A DNA stretch of 64,000 bases from Ptychodera flava (GCF_041260155.1 NC_091944.1:19001272-19065271), one strand, 5' to 3'; positions 23,501 to 38,160 are shown, numbered from the stretch's first letter. The notes: generated from the letters alone by a model not told the origin. A program made the numbers and translations.

Positions 23501-25927
23501 GTGATCGAGTCACTTGCTACGTCATCATAGCTGCAAACAATAGAACGCGCACTCTATGACGCGCATGTCCACTGTACGGGACCGAGCTCACTTAAAAAAT
23601 AACACCATGGTTTTGATTGGAACCTATCTTCATACAACTTATTGTCAGAGCTTTTAGCATGAAAGCGGACATTGTTAGTGATGATTGAATGATCATTATG
23701 TTATCTTTAGGTTGTAAGTTTTAAATGTTTGAATGTGGATATATTTACAAAGTATTTAAAAATCCCAACAAAATAATTTAAAAAGGACATAGTTCTCATT
23801 GAATTGCGATTTTTCCCTTTTCATATATGGGGACGGGTGATGTTAAGCGATGTAGCATTGTAAATAGGCTGGTGACCCCATATTTTTATTTGATGCATAT
23901 AATGTGCAATATCTGAACAATAATTTATGTGAAAATAAACAAAATTGTTGGTTTGGAAATCTAAATAATTCTACAAAGTGTGGGTAAGGCATGGTCATTA
24001 CATTTAAATTTGCAATATCTTTAACTGTTGTTTTGGAAGGCCTGAGAAGTGATAAAAAATTTAAATTCTTATGCACATTTCCAGCGGAAAAATAGATAAA
24101 ACTTTCATTTATTATTCAATGTGGTTCACATGCAAACAAAACAAGTGCAGCATTTCTAGAAAGGAACTGAAAGTAAATATATCGGGTTGGGCCACGCTGT
24201 GTGGGAGATTCATAATTTCTGTCATTCGAATAGGATAAAGTGGGTGTGTTTTAAATCCTTCTACCTGCCAAATTAATCTGGTGACATGTTAATTTTTTGG
24301 TCGTAATCTCATCCTCACATATAATTCTTACTGTTAGAGAAAAATAACGAAAGATGTTGGTAAGAAATTTAGTGGCTCGATCATCCTGAAGGCAGAAACT
24401 TGCCCAAAATACATGATTAGGACAGTGGCTGACATTATCAAGTCTTTATATGCCACAAAAACGTTACTACTTTTCAGCAGATATTGTGACATGCATAGAT
24501 GTTGTATACATTTACTGGTATGTAATGTACCAGTGTACAGATGTACTGGTAATGTACCAGTGTACGGCTCACAGAGTTTATAAAGATCTGTTTTGCCATC
24601 ATGGAATAAAAGAAACCAGGTTGTCTTGATATCTTGTCCCAATGATATATGTGGCAGAAACAAGGGGCAAAGGACATCACCAAAGTCTGGTGTGTAGAAA
24701 GTGAAACAACCTATTTTCATTTGCATCAGCTACATAACATTTGCCCATTCATGCACTTTATTTATTGAGTGGAGACTCATTACAATTATCAAGATTGCAA
24801 AACAGTACCAGCATTTCACAATCTCCATTGTGCACATGCAGTCTACTTGGGCTGTATAGCGCCACCTTGAGACCAATTATACAATTACTTTGTTTCCGCA
24901 ACCTGTAAATTGTTGTTACAGTATATGTGTTTGATGCATTCTTTATTTCACTTACTGGAGCATTGTGTCTTTATCAACCAGTAAACTAACTCAAAATCAG
25001 CATCAAAATTAAGGAATTGAGGAGATGTCTTTGACAAACACCTTTGTGACAAACACCATTACTTCAATATTGATGTATACCTTAGCCTCTTTCCAAGTTT
25101 TCCCCAAACAGAACCTGGCGTATTTGGGATTATAACACATCCACTAATACTTCTGTTCTTGATGTTTATCTACAAATGTTAGATCAGCCCAATATTTTGA
25201 CACCTTTCATGAAACACTACGTGATCCGATAAAATGGCTGTTTGCACCATAACCCCTAGGTCTCTGTATTGGTCAGGTGTTAATGTTAGACATCATGTTG
25301 CCTACAAATAAGTTCTAAACAACAAAAAAGCAGTTACACTGCAACAAAGTTTTGTTTGAGAAGCCAAAGCAATTTCCTCCTCAGTGGGTTCTAAAGGGCC
25401 TCGGCTACTACTCTGTCATCTACCTGCACGCTAGTCCACTCTGTCAAAGCCGAGCACTCTTGGACTCATACCGGCCATAGGGCTAATAGCTGACCATCAA
25501 GTATCGGTTGATACAGTGACAGAAAATTACTTTAAGTAAATACTAGCAGTGATCTTTGTGGTTTTGTTTTTTTGGTCACACATACGTTAGTCCATGGAGG
25601 TAAAAAGTTCTCTTCTTCCTCCATGGTTAGTATAGTCGCTTACTACAATCATGGAGCCAGGAGTCATTACATGCTTACTGTGTTTCAATGTCATTACAAA
25701 TGGCTTTGCTAGGTCTGCATAGTTTTCCCTGTTTGATGAATGTTAGTGTTGTATTTGTAGGGAACTTTTGTCTTGCTTTATTTGGAATCATAACTGTCTT
25801 ACAAAGAGTTATCTTGATTCACTGCCCAGATGTGGGGATTGTCAACCTGATGTAATAGCCATTCCCCAGATTTCCAATCCATATAAGTGTGTGAGTACAC
25901 AAGAAAAGTAAACTCATAAATTTTAAT

Positions 25928-25980
25928 AGATGTGGTGGGTATGGCCGATTTGCCCGCTATTGGCCATACGCACCACGTCT
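25928..25980. repeat. Short inverted repeat (hairpin)
   Basis: GTGGTGGGTATGGCC and GGCCATACGCACCAC, plus flanking AGA/TCT, form a 19-bp imperfect stem with a loop of about 15 nt. Confidence 0.6.
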
Positions 25981-26155
25981 AAATCTGTGTGGGAAAAAGT
26001 TGTCATGCCGACAAGCCAGTGAAGATCCTGTTAATATGTATCTACATTTTAAGGGTTTTCAAATCATCAAGAATATTTCAATGCATTATGTAGGACATGT
26101 TACGCTTCACCAGTTTTGACCTGATGTGACAGATGATACCCTGTCAGTTAAAGGA

Positions 26156-26248
26156 TTAACCTTTCCATCCAAATTCCAGAGTACACAGATCCACACTCAT
26201 CTTTGATAACAATGGGGTTGGGTCAAACCATTGCGGTGAAAGGGTTAA
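26156..26248 (-). mobile_element. Family B short MITE, TTAA-flanked (copy 2, diverged)
   Basis: The right end GCGGTGAAAGGGTTAA is intact. The left half keeps the CAGATCCACA and AACAATGGG blocks but is substituted. Confidence 0.6.
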
Positions 26249-26540
26249 AGGTAATGATAAGGCACAGACTCAGTTTCTGCTGTTATTCTTATTGCATCAC
26301 AAAGGCAATTGGTCAAAATCTAATGAAACTAAAGGTTACAGAATTTTGGATAAAATTTCAGTATTTTCATTATTTTTGTTCTGGAAAACACATTTCCCTT
26401 ACTGTCCCCTTGAAGTGTTTAATTACAAAGTATACACACCTTGCTGATACAACAATTACTTGTCTTATGTAGCATATACAATATAAATGTTGAAAAATGA
26501 ATTCTAGTCTGGACTAAAATTCAATGATCAACAATAATAT

Positions 26541-26655
26541 TGAACCACTCTTTATAAGGATGAGGATTTGGCCAAGCAGTTTTGACTGCAATGTCTTCGC
26601 TAGATGACTGGGTGCCATACGTTGTGAGTTCGAATCCAATCGAAAATCTAGTGAA
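26541..26655 (+). repeat. tRNA-derived SINE fragment
   Basis: Box A-like TTTGGCCAAGCAGT and box B GAGTTCGAATCC are spaced as in a class II tRNA gene. The 5' leader TGAACCACTCTTT is shared with the two copies near 40.4 kb. It is diverged. Confidence 0.6.
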
Positions 26656-29600
26656 TTGAACTTTACACATGTACCGACTGTGTTTATCACATAGGAGATC
26701 ATGTGTGCCGTACAATTTAGGGCCCAGAAAAAGAAACTGCTTTTTAACAAAGACAAACAAGTACTGGAACATAAAGTGAAGGTCACTGATAATCAATACA
26801 AAAGTGAATCATGAAATTGATATGTCAACCATATGATGTACGGTAATAAGAGTTTATAGGTCATTAATGCCAGTTAATTCAATAAAAAGTAACTTGAGCA
26901 AAAAAGTCCAAAATTAGATTTTTTTAATTTTGAAATGCAAACATTTCTGAATAGATTTCCATTTTGGTAAAAGGTTTTCAATTACTAACGTTTGTGAAAA
27001 ATAGCTCTTTTATCTATGTGTGCTTTTTGTTATCCACAATAAAGTCTACCATGAAATTATAGCTATTCTTTGAATGTCATTAGTACCTAGCTTCTGTTCA
27101 ATAATAGTACCCTTGACAAAATGATTTAAATAGACTTGGAACTGTAAGGCTATAAATATTCGCGTATGGTTCAACAAATACAACAAAGATGGCCGCCATT
27201 TTTGTCATGAATTTATTTTTTTATTGCTTTTCCTGTCAGGTGTACAGAGTGTTTGCTAAAACCAGTACAGCATAGCAATATGTCCAACTGGGTGTATTTC
27301 CCTACCATTGAAGTGCCTGAAAAGACAAAAAAGTCGACATCGTGCCTAAGAAATTGAATAGGAGATATAAAAGTCACAGATACGATGCTTGGGAAGGCAG
27401 TGATGTGAAAAACTTTTAAATGTGCCTGAGAATCTCAAAGTTTTGACACTGAAATGCATGTTGAAAAAAAAAAAATTGTGCAAAGCAAGATGCTGTTGAG
27501 CTAATTGCGAGCTATTTCTACCTATACCATGCATTCATATGGTCACAACAACAATGGTTATAATACGTACATTTTGTAAACTGTGCTCACAAGCTGCATC
27601 ATACATTTTTAGCATGCTCTTGAACACGAACTACGAAATTTATATACTTCACATCTGGGACAAATGATATTGAGAAAAATGTCAAAAGTTAGAGCTGAGG
27701 TTATTACACTCCACAAATATTAACTTGTAAATGAGATTCTCATTTGCCATGTACAAGCTGTGTGAATATGTTTTGGTGATAACCTTTTCCTCCAAGCCCA
27801 CTGCATCATGGGATAGGAGCCATTTTAATAAAGTGAATCAATGTTGAATGTGGTCTGGCAATTTATTTTATAACTACCTTTAAATCATAGATAGAACTTG
27901 GGTTCTCAACTATGTATTTGCATAATTACATTTATATATATATATACACACACAAGCGTCTTGTTTGAACAATTATACATAGTGTCTTGTTTGACCAAAT
28001 GCTTTAGTAAGAGTGCAGTCTCATAATATTGTGAAATCAAGGCGGTATGACTTGGTGCATGATTTTATTGGTTTAAAATGTTTATCAGAGTGGACTTGAA
28101 TTCTGTCAAAACTTTTCTGGTACATTTGCTGTCATCACTGTCATAGCTCCTACAATGTTATTACATCAGTACAGTGTTCTGTCTTGGTGCTATTTATAGA
28201 AGACCTTCACGTAGAATATGAACCCACATTACTTTCAGCCCCAGTACCAGAGCCAAAATGTGCAGGCATTTTTTACATAGATGTGGCGAGGTTGTCAAAT
28301 CAGATTAATTAAGTCCCCAACCAGACAGGTTTGCTGCCAGCCAAAAGCAGCTTTCCAGCTGGCGGGACTTAACTGGATCATCAGCATGCACAAATAGGAT
28401 TGATGATATTGGAACTCCGAGCTGGTTATTCTCATGCGTGATATTGTTAGAAACCTCATCACACATACTGGTCCACACATGTGACATATTGCCACGAGCA
28501 GTCCTGTGGAAACTCCCCCGAGATGGTTTTCTCAGCCATTCAGGAATAAGTCAATCTCCTGAGATATTTGTACGCCGGCATTATGATCCAATAGAGCTGG
28601 GTGACAGATGTCTTGCGAGCAAGATAATTTGATAATTATTGGGTCAATCTGTCCTCGGGTGAATTGAATTGAGAGTCGGTAAGTTGGAATAATTTCATCA
28701 CATCTTGGCTTCTGTCTAGGTGCTTTGTGTCTGTAAGGATCGGGTACTGAGTGTGTTTAAGTTGTTCATTATGCTGTCTGAGATGTTTTCTAATTGAATT
28801 ACGGTGCTAGAGATTTCCAATGAATGCCTGTATGAACCATGGGTATTTGGCGTTGATATCAGTAGAAACATGTAAAGTGCTGTGTTTTGCTGAAGATGCA
28901 GGAACCCCATCGGCATAGTAATTTTTACACCTTTTATCTCAGTGACACTGTTTCACTTGCACACCAGTAATTTCTTAGAGGCTGTAAAAGTTGATAAATT
29001 TTACTGGGTTTCCCAAGTTGTATATCAGGGTTCTCAGTATGTGCGTATCATTGCCAATGAAATCATATACCAGGGGAAAAACAGAAACTTCACCAAATCA
29101 TTCATTCATGGCTCCATCATCATTTGCAAATACACGGGGCACGCTCCAGTTCAATTCCTGCAGCCCTGAAGTATGGTGTTGACATTGTTATCACACCACA
29201 CCAAGGAACTGTAGTCAAGAGGTGAAACAAAACACATGGCTGTACTCTTAATGTGTCACAAGCCCTCATAAACTTTGTACTTTGTAAAAGGCCATCAACT
29301 TTGCAGTAAAATTGCTATTTTCAACTGCGTGTACACACGAGGACTGTCAATGAGAATGTACATAAATGTACGACAAGGTCAATACAAGACAAGATCAACA
29401 AAAGGACACGGTCAACATAGGATACAACAAGAAGTCAACCAAGAACATGGACAAATCAATGAATTAGATAGATTGAACTGAAGGTATGTTTCCGAGGAGA
29501 CATTCCCAACACAGTGTCGGCAATTTGCATGGCAGCCATATTCCTGTACCTATACTGGTACCATTTATGCAACAAAAAGAAAACAATAATAATTTATTCA

Positions 29601-32102
29601 AAATTGTTGATGCAGCATTCACAAAAGTTTGCCTCCCAAAATTCAAATATTTGTGGCTCCAAATAGCTCGTCTGATGTTTATGATAGACGTCGCAAAATA
29701 CACCTCACAATTATTTGTTGCACTACTTAAAATAATTCAAAGTATTATTTCAACCTGTACAATATCAAAACACACTGCGTGATCCAAAATAGAATGGAAA
29801 TTCGAATTATATCAACACATATGAAATGGAAAAACAAACATTTATGTACTGGAGATCAAACAGACCTTTCATGAGATGAAGAATTGTATTTGATTTAAAT
29901 TCACCGTTAAATTCACAGATTAATGCTGGTATGTATTGTTGATCAAATTGTATGTACCGGTATGCATTTGCCATATTCACTGCATACAAATATTGTTTTA
30001 ATCAACATGTTATTTTTTCAAGACTTATCAGATACAGTGTTGCAGTACATTTTATAGTGTCAACAAGAGCATGTCGTAATTAATGTGCTTCTTCTCGGTG
30101 GCTATGCGGACACGGAACAATATCCACAAACATTTTGAAAAGTGGCCCCTGGTAATTCTGTGTTTAAACAAACAAACATACTCAGTACTGACAGAGTTGC
30201 GATGAAAACAGAATTCAAGTGAAACCACCAACATGAGAAACTTCTTTGATAATTCATTGCAATTTTCTCGTTCATGTACCCATTTCTTAATAATTTGTGA
30301 AAGACTAGTTTTGGATACTTGGTTTAATATTTCAACACAGTTCATCTCATAATAGGGGTATACAGGTTAAACCAATCATGTTTGGCCTTTAAAACTGTCA
30401 AGATATCCTGACCTTGTCAAGTGAAAGTTTTTTGAAAATGCTTCAATGTACAGACTAGCTGAATTCACATGTCCATAATATATATATCAGTCAGTGTTTT
30501 CGCTATAGGATATTGGTAATATAAATGATTTGGGAACACCGGTAACATTTCTGCTGGGAACCCCAGTAAAATGACCAGGGAACCACAGTAACATTCATCT
30601 GCTTACCGCCCTGAGCTAAATCACTGTCAGTATTGATATTTTGCGCCAGATGGGTGTCTCATAAACAGTATGCAAATAATTAACCAAGGTATTTTGGGGG
30701 GGGGGGGGGGGGCGAAAAAGCCCTCACATTTAAGTTTCCTTGATTTCAAATTTCAAACCTGGTTTGTACATCGAATGCAGATATTGTACATGTATGTACA
30801 TGGAATAAAGGCCAGCTAATGCACCAGCCCATTCCCAAAATATGATGGTCTTTTTATGTAAATATGCTACTATTGCACAAATTAAGAAGGGAATGTGAAA
30901 TGTGAAAACTGTTCAACTGTCCAGGCTCAAACCAAAGTTTGTACAGTACCCTCTCCCACCCACAGCTCCTTTCCACATTGTTGCAAAAGTCCCCCTTGCC
31001 CCTCCCTTCTGCCCTCCCCTTGTGCGTGCTATTCTTCCCTATACAATTAACCTAAAACATATAATGTGTCTTGTCCACAGTGATTTATACCGATATACTG
31101 TATTTTCACAAGGCATCAAATACCTGACCACAGTAGATAATCAAGGAAAAAATTTACTGATAATTCCACCATCACACAGTACCACAGATCACGGAGGGAC
31201 CATCAGTAGGTGACACACCTGCATTCCACTTTCCTGCAGGGAACATACAAATTATTTGCCCATAGATGGCAGTATCCTATCTACTGACCACCTGCTGGAC
31301 TCATCCAAGTTGCCCAAAGTGATAAAAAAATAAAATTCCTCTAACCTTACGTACTGATGGGATAAAAATCTGCCACCCCTCTGACAATCACTTGTGAAAA
31401 CTCCATCACTGGCTGCGTGATGCAAATTATCAGGATATATGATAGATCAAGTTAAAATCTGCCTCCGGAAGTTTTGCAACTGTCCAAATTTTTACGCCTT
31501 GTCGGGTAAATTAAGTTACATCAGTTTTGTGAAAATTGAAAACTTCATTTTTCCCCTGTAGAGTCCATACAAGTTATGGCGTCCACTTTGAATATCAACT
31601 AGTAGAACTGTTCACAATGAACTTACGTGGTGATCATGTTTTGTGTTACAATGCTGCATGTAATTCAGATGTTTTCAGGTCAGGGTGAATCTTGCCAGCT
31701 CAATAAACAAAATCAGAAGTATTAAAAAAAAGCTCTTTACTGGCTGCATAAATGGCTTAAACAGAAGAAGATCAGAAACAAATCTACTTTTTTGGGGGGA
31801 TCAAATTTTTGAGATGACCAAAAAATTTTCACACTTATAAAGCTGCTGCAATTTTGCAGATTGATGATTCAAATTACTGGGCATTGATAGAAAATTGAAC
31901 AGACGAACTAAACTCAATTTTGTTGAAACTTTATTTTGTTTATTATCTCAAAGTAGAGATGATGATCATAAACATGCATCGCAGTTGGTATCGGTCAGGG
32001 TCATAACTCATGCACGCCAGAACTTGTACATTATAAACTAACCCACCGAAATGTTATAAATCCTCTTGTGTACCAGATGTTGCTTCTTGAGCCGAAAAAA
32101 AA

Positions 32103-32443
32103 GTTGTGCTGTTCGGATAACCCGACCTACCCTATTTTGTACCTACCCTAAACTTTTTAGAGCAGTAGTACGTCAACACGGAAGGAAAAAAGAGAAAGAA
32201 AAAACCCGTAAAATGACGCGTTGGTTACTTGGCATTTTATTTATGCTTGAACGAGGATATTTTTCATGTTTTTTTTTCCTTTATATGTATGATGCATTTT
32301 TCTGGAAATGTTTTGGCCAGTGTTTGACTGCCCTGAACCCCTAAAAATGCATATTTAAAAATAAAAATAATTTGAAAAAAAAAAAAATTCCTGCCGAGCT
32401 ACCTACCCTATTTTTGAAAACCATGTTATCGGAACAGCACAAT
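32103..32443. mobile_element. TIR element (about 340 bp)
   Basis: GTTGTGCTGTTCGGATAAC at 32103 and its reverse complement GTTATCGGAACAGCACAA ending at 32443. A subterminal block, ACCTACCCTATTTT, occurs in direct orientation near both ends. No ORF of note. Confidence 0.65.
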
Positions 32444-33582
32444 TTATTTTTATTGGCCTTATACGCATAATGCTCGTGTTATTTTCCCTTCATTCAAACT
32501 ATTTGTACGTTCTTTTTAACTAACTCAGTGCCTCTTAAAGTTCTCTGGCTCATAATCATTCCTTCTCAAGAAAGTTCATGAAAGTTTATTCACCCCGTGC
32601 ATACTGGTATACTGTAAATTTCCCTTGCAGTACAAATAATGAAATCACAATGTTTTGTCGTTGCTCATGCATATTTCATGATGCATTGTGGGTGTTTTGT
32701 AAAGTGGATCTGGAAATCTGGTCTCAGTAGTGTTTGATACTTGGATCTAATAATATTTTTTTTTAATCAGAGATGTTTTATTAAAAAATATGAGAAATGA
32801 AAAACAGAATAAGATTTATTTATATCTGATTAATATGTACATGTAAATTACATTTATTAGCATCTTGTCAACATGTGTCTCATGCTCATTAAAAATTGAC
32901 ATGTATCCAAATGTCATCCATAGTCAGATATTTTGCTCTTTGGACGCTTCCTTCTATTTGAAATGAGCGATACACTCTGTAATAATGCTGTGATGGTCTG
33001 TTAATTATGTCTGCAATGAAAAATAAATACATGTTGTTCGTATGAATTTCCACAAAGAGCTGATTTTGAAGCTTGATGGATTACTATATGGAAATCAAAA
33101 TATTGATTTTGCCTGAGATGAATTTTTCACTTTACTGTCGTGAATGGGACTGATGTTTAAGGAAATATGAGTTTCAGATCAAAATTGGCATAGAATGGTC
33201 CAAAATCAGACCAAGCATAAAAAAATACAGCAACAGAAGAGTAGTTAATAAAAAACGACTGATTTGAACTGGAATGAGTTTTATTGACAAACTTAATTGA
33301 GAAACTCAAGACCAAAAGGTTTGTTGAATTAACTCCAGCAATTGATGAAGTTTTCAATCCTTAGCATGCTCCAAGGTTGTCAAAGCATCATATATGACTT
33401 GAATAAATGAGTGTCACCGTGACAGATATCCAATTTTTAGTCGCAACTTGCTCAAGGGAAAGTGTCAATTATATTCTTCCATAATTGCATCAAGAAACAT
33501 TCTTTGGTGAACTGACATTTTCAAAGAGTATGTGTACTTTCAATGGATTCCCATTACATTTGCGTCGGTTTGTCTGCTTCAT

Positions 33583-34223
33583 TGTCTGAAAGGGCCAATT
33601 GCCGCATCTTTTGATGATATTTTTCACGATTTTTGTTCTTTAATGTCAACTATATTTCATTTTTCATTCATTCATTCATTCATTCATTCATTCATTCATT
33701 CATTTTATTGTCTTTTTGAAATCTTTGATTACAAGTTCAGTTTTACAAAAACTGAAAAATAAAAAAAAGCAAATATGGAACCAGAAAAATAGCTATATGT
33801 TAATCGAGTCTGGCCCCATTTCTTGAATGTTTACATTACATATTCCACCATCCCTAGAGCTCAGTTCAATGTTAAGTATTAAACTTTCTCACTAGTCTTG
33901 TACAACCAATGTTTTAACATTTTTATGAACTATTCTCAGCCTGTTGAGATACACAGTATTCAGCTTGTCATCTTAGCTTGTACATGTGTTGATGTTCGGC
34001 ATTGTAATCATGGACAAGTGAATTCTGCTCCAGACAAGAATTCAAATGTGAGCAATAATAGTGCATTTAACATACATGTATGCAGTGTGTAGACTCTTTG
34101 TTGACAAGTACTGGGACATTACATGTACTTTAATATGGTTCGGGGAGTGGAACAAGGAGTTGCAATTGACATGCAAAGCAAAAAAGTAGAAAAAATCAAA
34201 AGTTACAGCCACTTGCCCTTTAA
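33583..34223. mobile_element. Family E element disrupted by ATTC microsatellite and inserted sequence
   Basis: The left arm starts near 33585 (AGGGCCAATTGCCGCATCTT). Bases 33662-33704 are an (ATTC)n run, and homology resumes at about 33938 (TGTTGAGATACACAGTATTC). The right arm ends AGTTACAGCCACTTGCCC near 34218. Confidence 0.6.
33662..33704 (+). repeat. ATTC microsatellite
   Basis: About ten uninterrupted CATT tetramers inside a family-E element. Confidence 0.9.
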
Positions 34224-34302
34224 AAAATGAACATATGCTACAGGTGGGTGATGTTTTGTACACATTTGATGTCCACCAAACAGCATTTGCATCACTGTTA
34301 TT

Positions 34303-34860
34303 TAAAAGGACTGTAGCTGCAAGTTTTTATGATATGTTTTTCACGACCTTTGTTTTGTATGTCAACTGCAAGCTCATGTTCCACTCCCCAAAGCATATTG
34401 ACATATACTACCGTATTCAGCTTGTCAACACAGCATGTATGTGAATAAAGGACACTGTTATTTTTAGTTAACCTTTTGAGCGCCAAAGTCAACTTTTGTC
34501 GCCTATATAAAATGTACCCCAGTCAAATTTTTTTCAGAATTTTGCCAAAATTTTGATGAAAACCCGTAGCCAATGAAATATTATGTCTGTTTGGTCCAAA
34601 ATAATCAAAAAAATTACTGAAAAATTCATAAAAATTATTAAAATGTTGCACTACAATTTAGTGGGAAAAATTACAGCATTCAAAGGGTTAATTCCAGACT
34701 AAAATTCACTTGTCAGCAATAACAATAGAGTCTGCACATGCACAGGCTGAGTTGACATGCTCAACATATTTTACTTCAACATGCTTTGGGGAGTAGAGAA
34801 AGAAATTTTAGAAACAATAATAGTGAAAAATCATCAAAAGTAATTGCTATAGTATACTCT
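34303..34860. mobile_element. Family E element interrupted by family A
   Basis: The left half is 34303-34467 and the right half 34692-34860. The two halves are continuous in the family-E consensus once the family-A insert is removed. Confidence 0.7.
34468..34691. mobile_element. Family A MITE inserted inside a family-E element (copy 6)
   Basis: TTAACCTTTTGAGCGCC at the left and CAAAGGGTTAA at the right. The flanks (34303-34467 and 34692-34860) are the two halves of one family-E element, so this insertion is younger than its host. Confidence 0.8.
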
Positions 34861-36486
34861 CCCTTTAGTGTTATACAAATTGTGGGCTTGGATATCAACA
34901 AAAATTTCTAACCAATGCCTGATAAGGCCAAAAAAGAAAATTGATTTGTTCCTGGTCACCACCCGCATCACTTCAGAGTGTGCACGTCAACTCTTTTTTT
35001 CCTGTTTTTCATTTGCTCCTATGGAAAAAAGGGGAAAATGTATCAAATTCCACCAAAAATAAAAAAATTGAAAAAAGAAATCGCGTTGCCGCATCATTTT
35101 TGCCACATGTCAATGACCAGAAACAAACCTATTTTTTGGGGGGCCTTAAAGTATATATTATGCGTGTTCACGAGGCAGCCATCAATCACAGAGTTTGACA
35201 GATAATTTGCAGAAATATGAATCAGTCATCCCTTAAATATTAAGTAATTTAGAATTTGATTTCCTGCGTGGTTTGTGTCATATTAGCTCAGTGATCAGCA
35301 GATGAGTAAACAGAGACGGCGATTGTGTGTGAAATACTCTTCATTGAGGTGTAATTTTTGTTTGCTTGTGTGGAAAATCCATTATTGCCAGTCAATCATG
35401 TCTTGATTGAGTTCTCATTTTCAGTCAGTTTACAGTAGTCCTTTTTACAGAGCAATGAGGGCAGGCACTCAGGTTGTGCTGACTCAGAGGGTAGTGATCG
35501 ATGGGGATACGTGTACTAAGGTGGTATCACTCAGTGTACAGTGATTATGCATTGAAAAGACAAAAGACGGAACGGTGGTTTTGTAGCAACATTCTTGGAA
35601 CCTTAACTTTCCTGGCTATCAGCGATTTTGAGTTTGCGTGCACCAGAGGTTATCATTTAGTTCTAATTGTGGTTTTCATTATTCCAAGTAATCAGTAAAG
35701 AGTAAGACATACGGCTCTGTGCCACACACCATAGCATGTACGCCTACTAATTTTCAAACACCACTTTTGTTTCTAGCTCCGTATTCCGACACATTATCTT
35801 TTTGAATAAACCTATACCTGTATATTTTTCAATACAAATGGTCGTTGCATGATATCAAAATTATACATGGATTAATTGATAAAAACCGACAGTGTTTTAA
35901 TTGCAAGCATTTGCCTTTCAAAGGCCCAGTGAAGTTTTCAAGTGGAAGTTTAACTCTTCATCTCCACCATTCAGCTCCCACCGGCTCAGTTTCCTGGACA
36001 AAGCTCCCAGACCTTGATCAAAATTTTAATCGGTGCATCAAGGATAATTTATAGCAGTAAAAAGGACACAAAGACTTTAATTTATGAAACAGGATTTAAT
36101 AACTCTAAATTTCAATTATCAGCTTTAATATGCATACTTAATGATCAAATATCTGCAATTTAATAATTTATCAAAATAAGTGCACTGTATTGGTTAAACC
36201 TAAATGGAAATATTGATAAGATAAAAGCACGGGGTAATAAAGTATTTGCTTCAGAATATTATATGATTTATTTTTCGGTATGGAGTGAGAACACACTTTG
36301 AAGGATTGATTACAGCCGGAAAGTGTATGTATCTTATTCATAGTACAAAAATGCATTTGTATCATAGATATGTGTAGGAGCCTCATTTTCCCTGTAGATT
36401 CCTGTTTATTGTTTGTGTTCTTTCTTTCTTTGTTTACAGATCTGAGTGTCTGGTTCTAAGATCATTTGTGGATTCTTTCTATAGCC

Positions 36487-36545
36487 TCTGTCTCTGTCTG
36501 TCTGTCTCTGTCTGTTTGTCGGTCGGTCTGTCTGTCTGTCTGTCC
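36487..36545 (+). repeat. TCTG microsatellite, imperfect
   Basis: Repeats of CTGT with CGGT interruptions. Confidence 0.85.
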
Positions 36546-37800
36546 CTCTCTCTTATCCAATTACTTTCTCTTTATCTCCCTCTGATATTTTGTGTCCAAA
36601 CGTCACATTGATTTAGTTCCTCTCATAAAAACTTCTGTGAGAAATTGTATAAATTACTCTATTCATTTCCCGTCTGGTGTACATGTATCTGCCACCAATC
36701 CACCCACATCAATTCCGTTCTTTCTGCATTTCCCTGTTTGTTTCCAGGTCCCATACATCATGGCAATGTGCTTCGTCATGTCTTCATTAATTTTCAACGT
36801 CATTCATTCTTCTCGCCCACTTCAGGCATCTGTCTCCCTCGGTCTCCAGTGATAATTCACTTTGTTCCCGTACAGCATCTGCAATCCATCTAAGTTTAAT
36901 GCATCTGCTCCCTGCATGGCGGGTGTCAATATTTCCCCTAAAAAGTGTGAAAATTCTTAATTGAGTCTCCACGATGTGTATTGATCATGGTGATAGAAAA
37001 GCTGCAATCGATATAAATTGCATCCTGCCAATAGTGTGAAATGTGATATTGGAAGATTCAGGCATTAGTAAACCTTTTTAGCATCTAGAGCTTCGTTGTG
37101 CCATGGCAACTGCATCTTAGAGTTACTCGTAGGTCGTACACTGCCTTCGGGAGGTTAATGGAACAGACTGAGCACATGAAACAAGCAATCCAATAAGTGT
37201 GAAAGTTTTATTCCATTTTTTATTTGAAAGGGTAAAATATGACTGGATTAGTTGATATATACAGTACTTTAGAAAGTCTGTCGGCCACAGTACGTGACAG
37301 GTTTATTAAAAAAAATTTTCAATCAAATAAAAGTGATGCAAAATTTTGAATAATGGTTAGCAAAAAATCAAGCAGTTTATCATGGTTACAACATACAGAC
37401 TACAAAAATAGAAAAAGTGTCCGTATCAAACTCTGTCCGCCGTACACATTTAAAATTCTGTCAAAGACAACTTGTAAACCTGCCTATAATGGACAGTTGT
37501 TCTGATAAATGCAGTGGCAATAGGGACAGGTTTTATACTTTCTTTGATTAAATGGTGTGTTTGACACTTAGCAAAATTTATCAAAAATGGACATATCTCA
37601 GTGTTTGGCATTGTGCAATATCAGAACTATGAAATATTTGCTGTTTTAAAAATAGAATGTGTGCCTGCATGTATAAAATGGTTTCATTTATTATCCCATG
37701 TATGTACAAGTACGTTGCTCCATTTGCAGTGTCCTCACACAGTCTGGCAGTAGTCAGTTCTGTTATGTGTTCCCTGCAATTGAAATGTAGCATAAATATT

Positions 37801-38160
37801 TTAAGGTAAAATGTGTCTCAGGACGGATATTTGGACTCTTTGATTTTTACAGTTCTTTTCTGATCTATTACATGTTGGGGCTCATTTTGAAATTTTGAAA
37901 TTTTTCACTGTCTTTAATAGTTTTTTGAAAATCAAAAATATTATTTTTCCTCATAGAGATAATGCAAGGATGGCGGCCATTTTGAATTTCAAATATCTAC
38001 ATAGGTAGATGCCAGGTAATGTGCTTCTCCAGTACCGAAACTTTGCATGGTGACCCCTAATTTATATTCATGATTTGGTAAGTAAATGGTTGAAAGTTTC
38101 ATTGAGGAAAGTTTGAGCAAAAGTTTAAACCTTTCACTTTCAAGGCACATGCTTCCTTAA
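37801..38160. mobile_element. Family D MITE, reverse orientation
   Basis: TTAAGGTAAAATGTGTCTC to GGCACATGCTTCCTTAA. The interior is inverted relative to the 2603 copy (GATGGCGGCCATTTTGAA block). Confidence 0.7.

Larger units (their letters stand above)
22883..23939 (+). other. Probable 3' UTR of crotonase gene with inserted MITEs
   Basis: The stop codon is followed 39 nt later by a family-A MITE (22921-23144) and directly by a family-E copy (to about 23500). A candidate AATAAA is at 23934-23939. A GT (GTATGT) at 22893 could be a donor of a 3' UTR intron. No coding potential is seen. Confidence 0.35.
23940..33580. other. Gene-free stretch
   Basis: No supportable exon. Apart from family B (26156), the SINE fragment (26541), a hairpin (25928), a TA/CA run (about 27935), a poly-G run (about 30697) and the TIR element (32103), the sequence looks unique. 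Bases 28270-28690 are a less AT-rich block without repeats and could be conserved non-coding DNA. Confidence 0.5.

Noticed and set aside
29275-29481. Polar 68-codon frame ending near a GTATGT donor
   Set aside because: Low-complexity AAGTCAAC-like sequence; no acceptor-bounded exon or family resemblance.
36750-36852. Possible exon after TTTCCAG with a hydrophobic peptide (VPYIMAMCFVMSS)
   Set aside because: No donor in a compatible position and no homology recalled; the frame ends after a short run.
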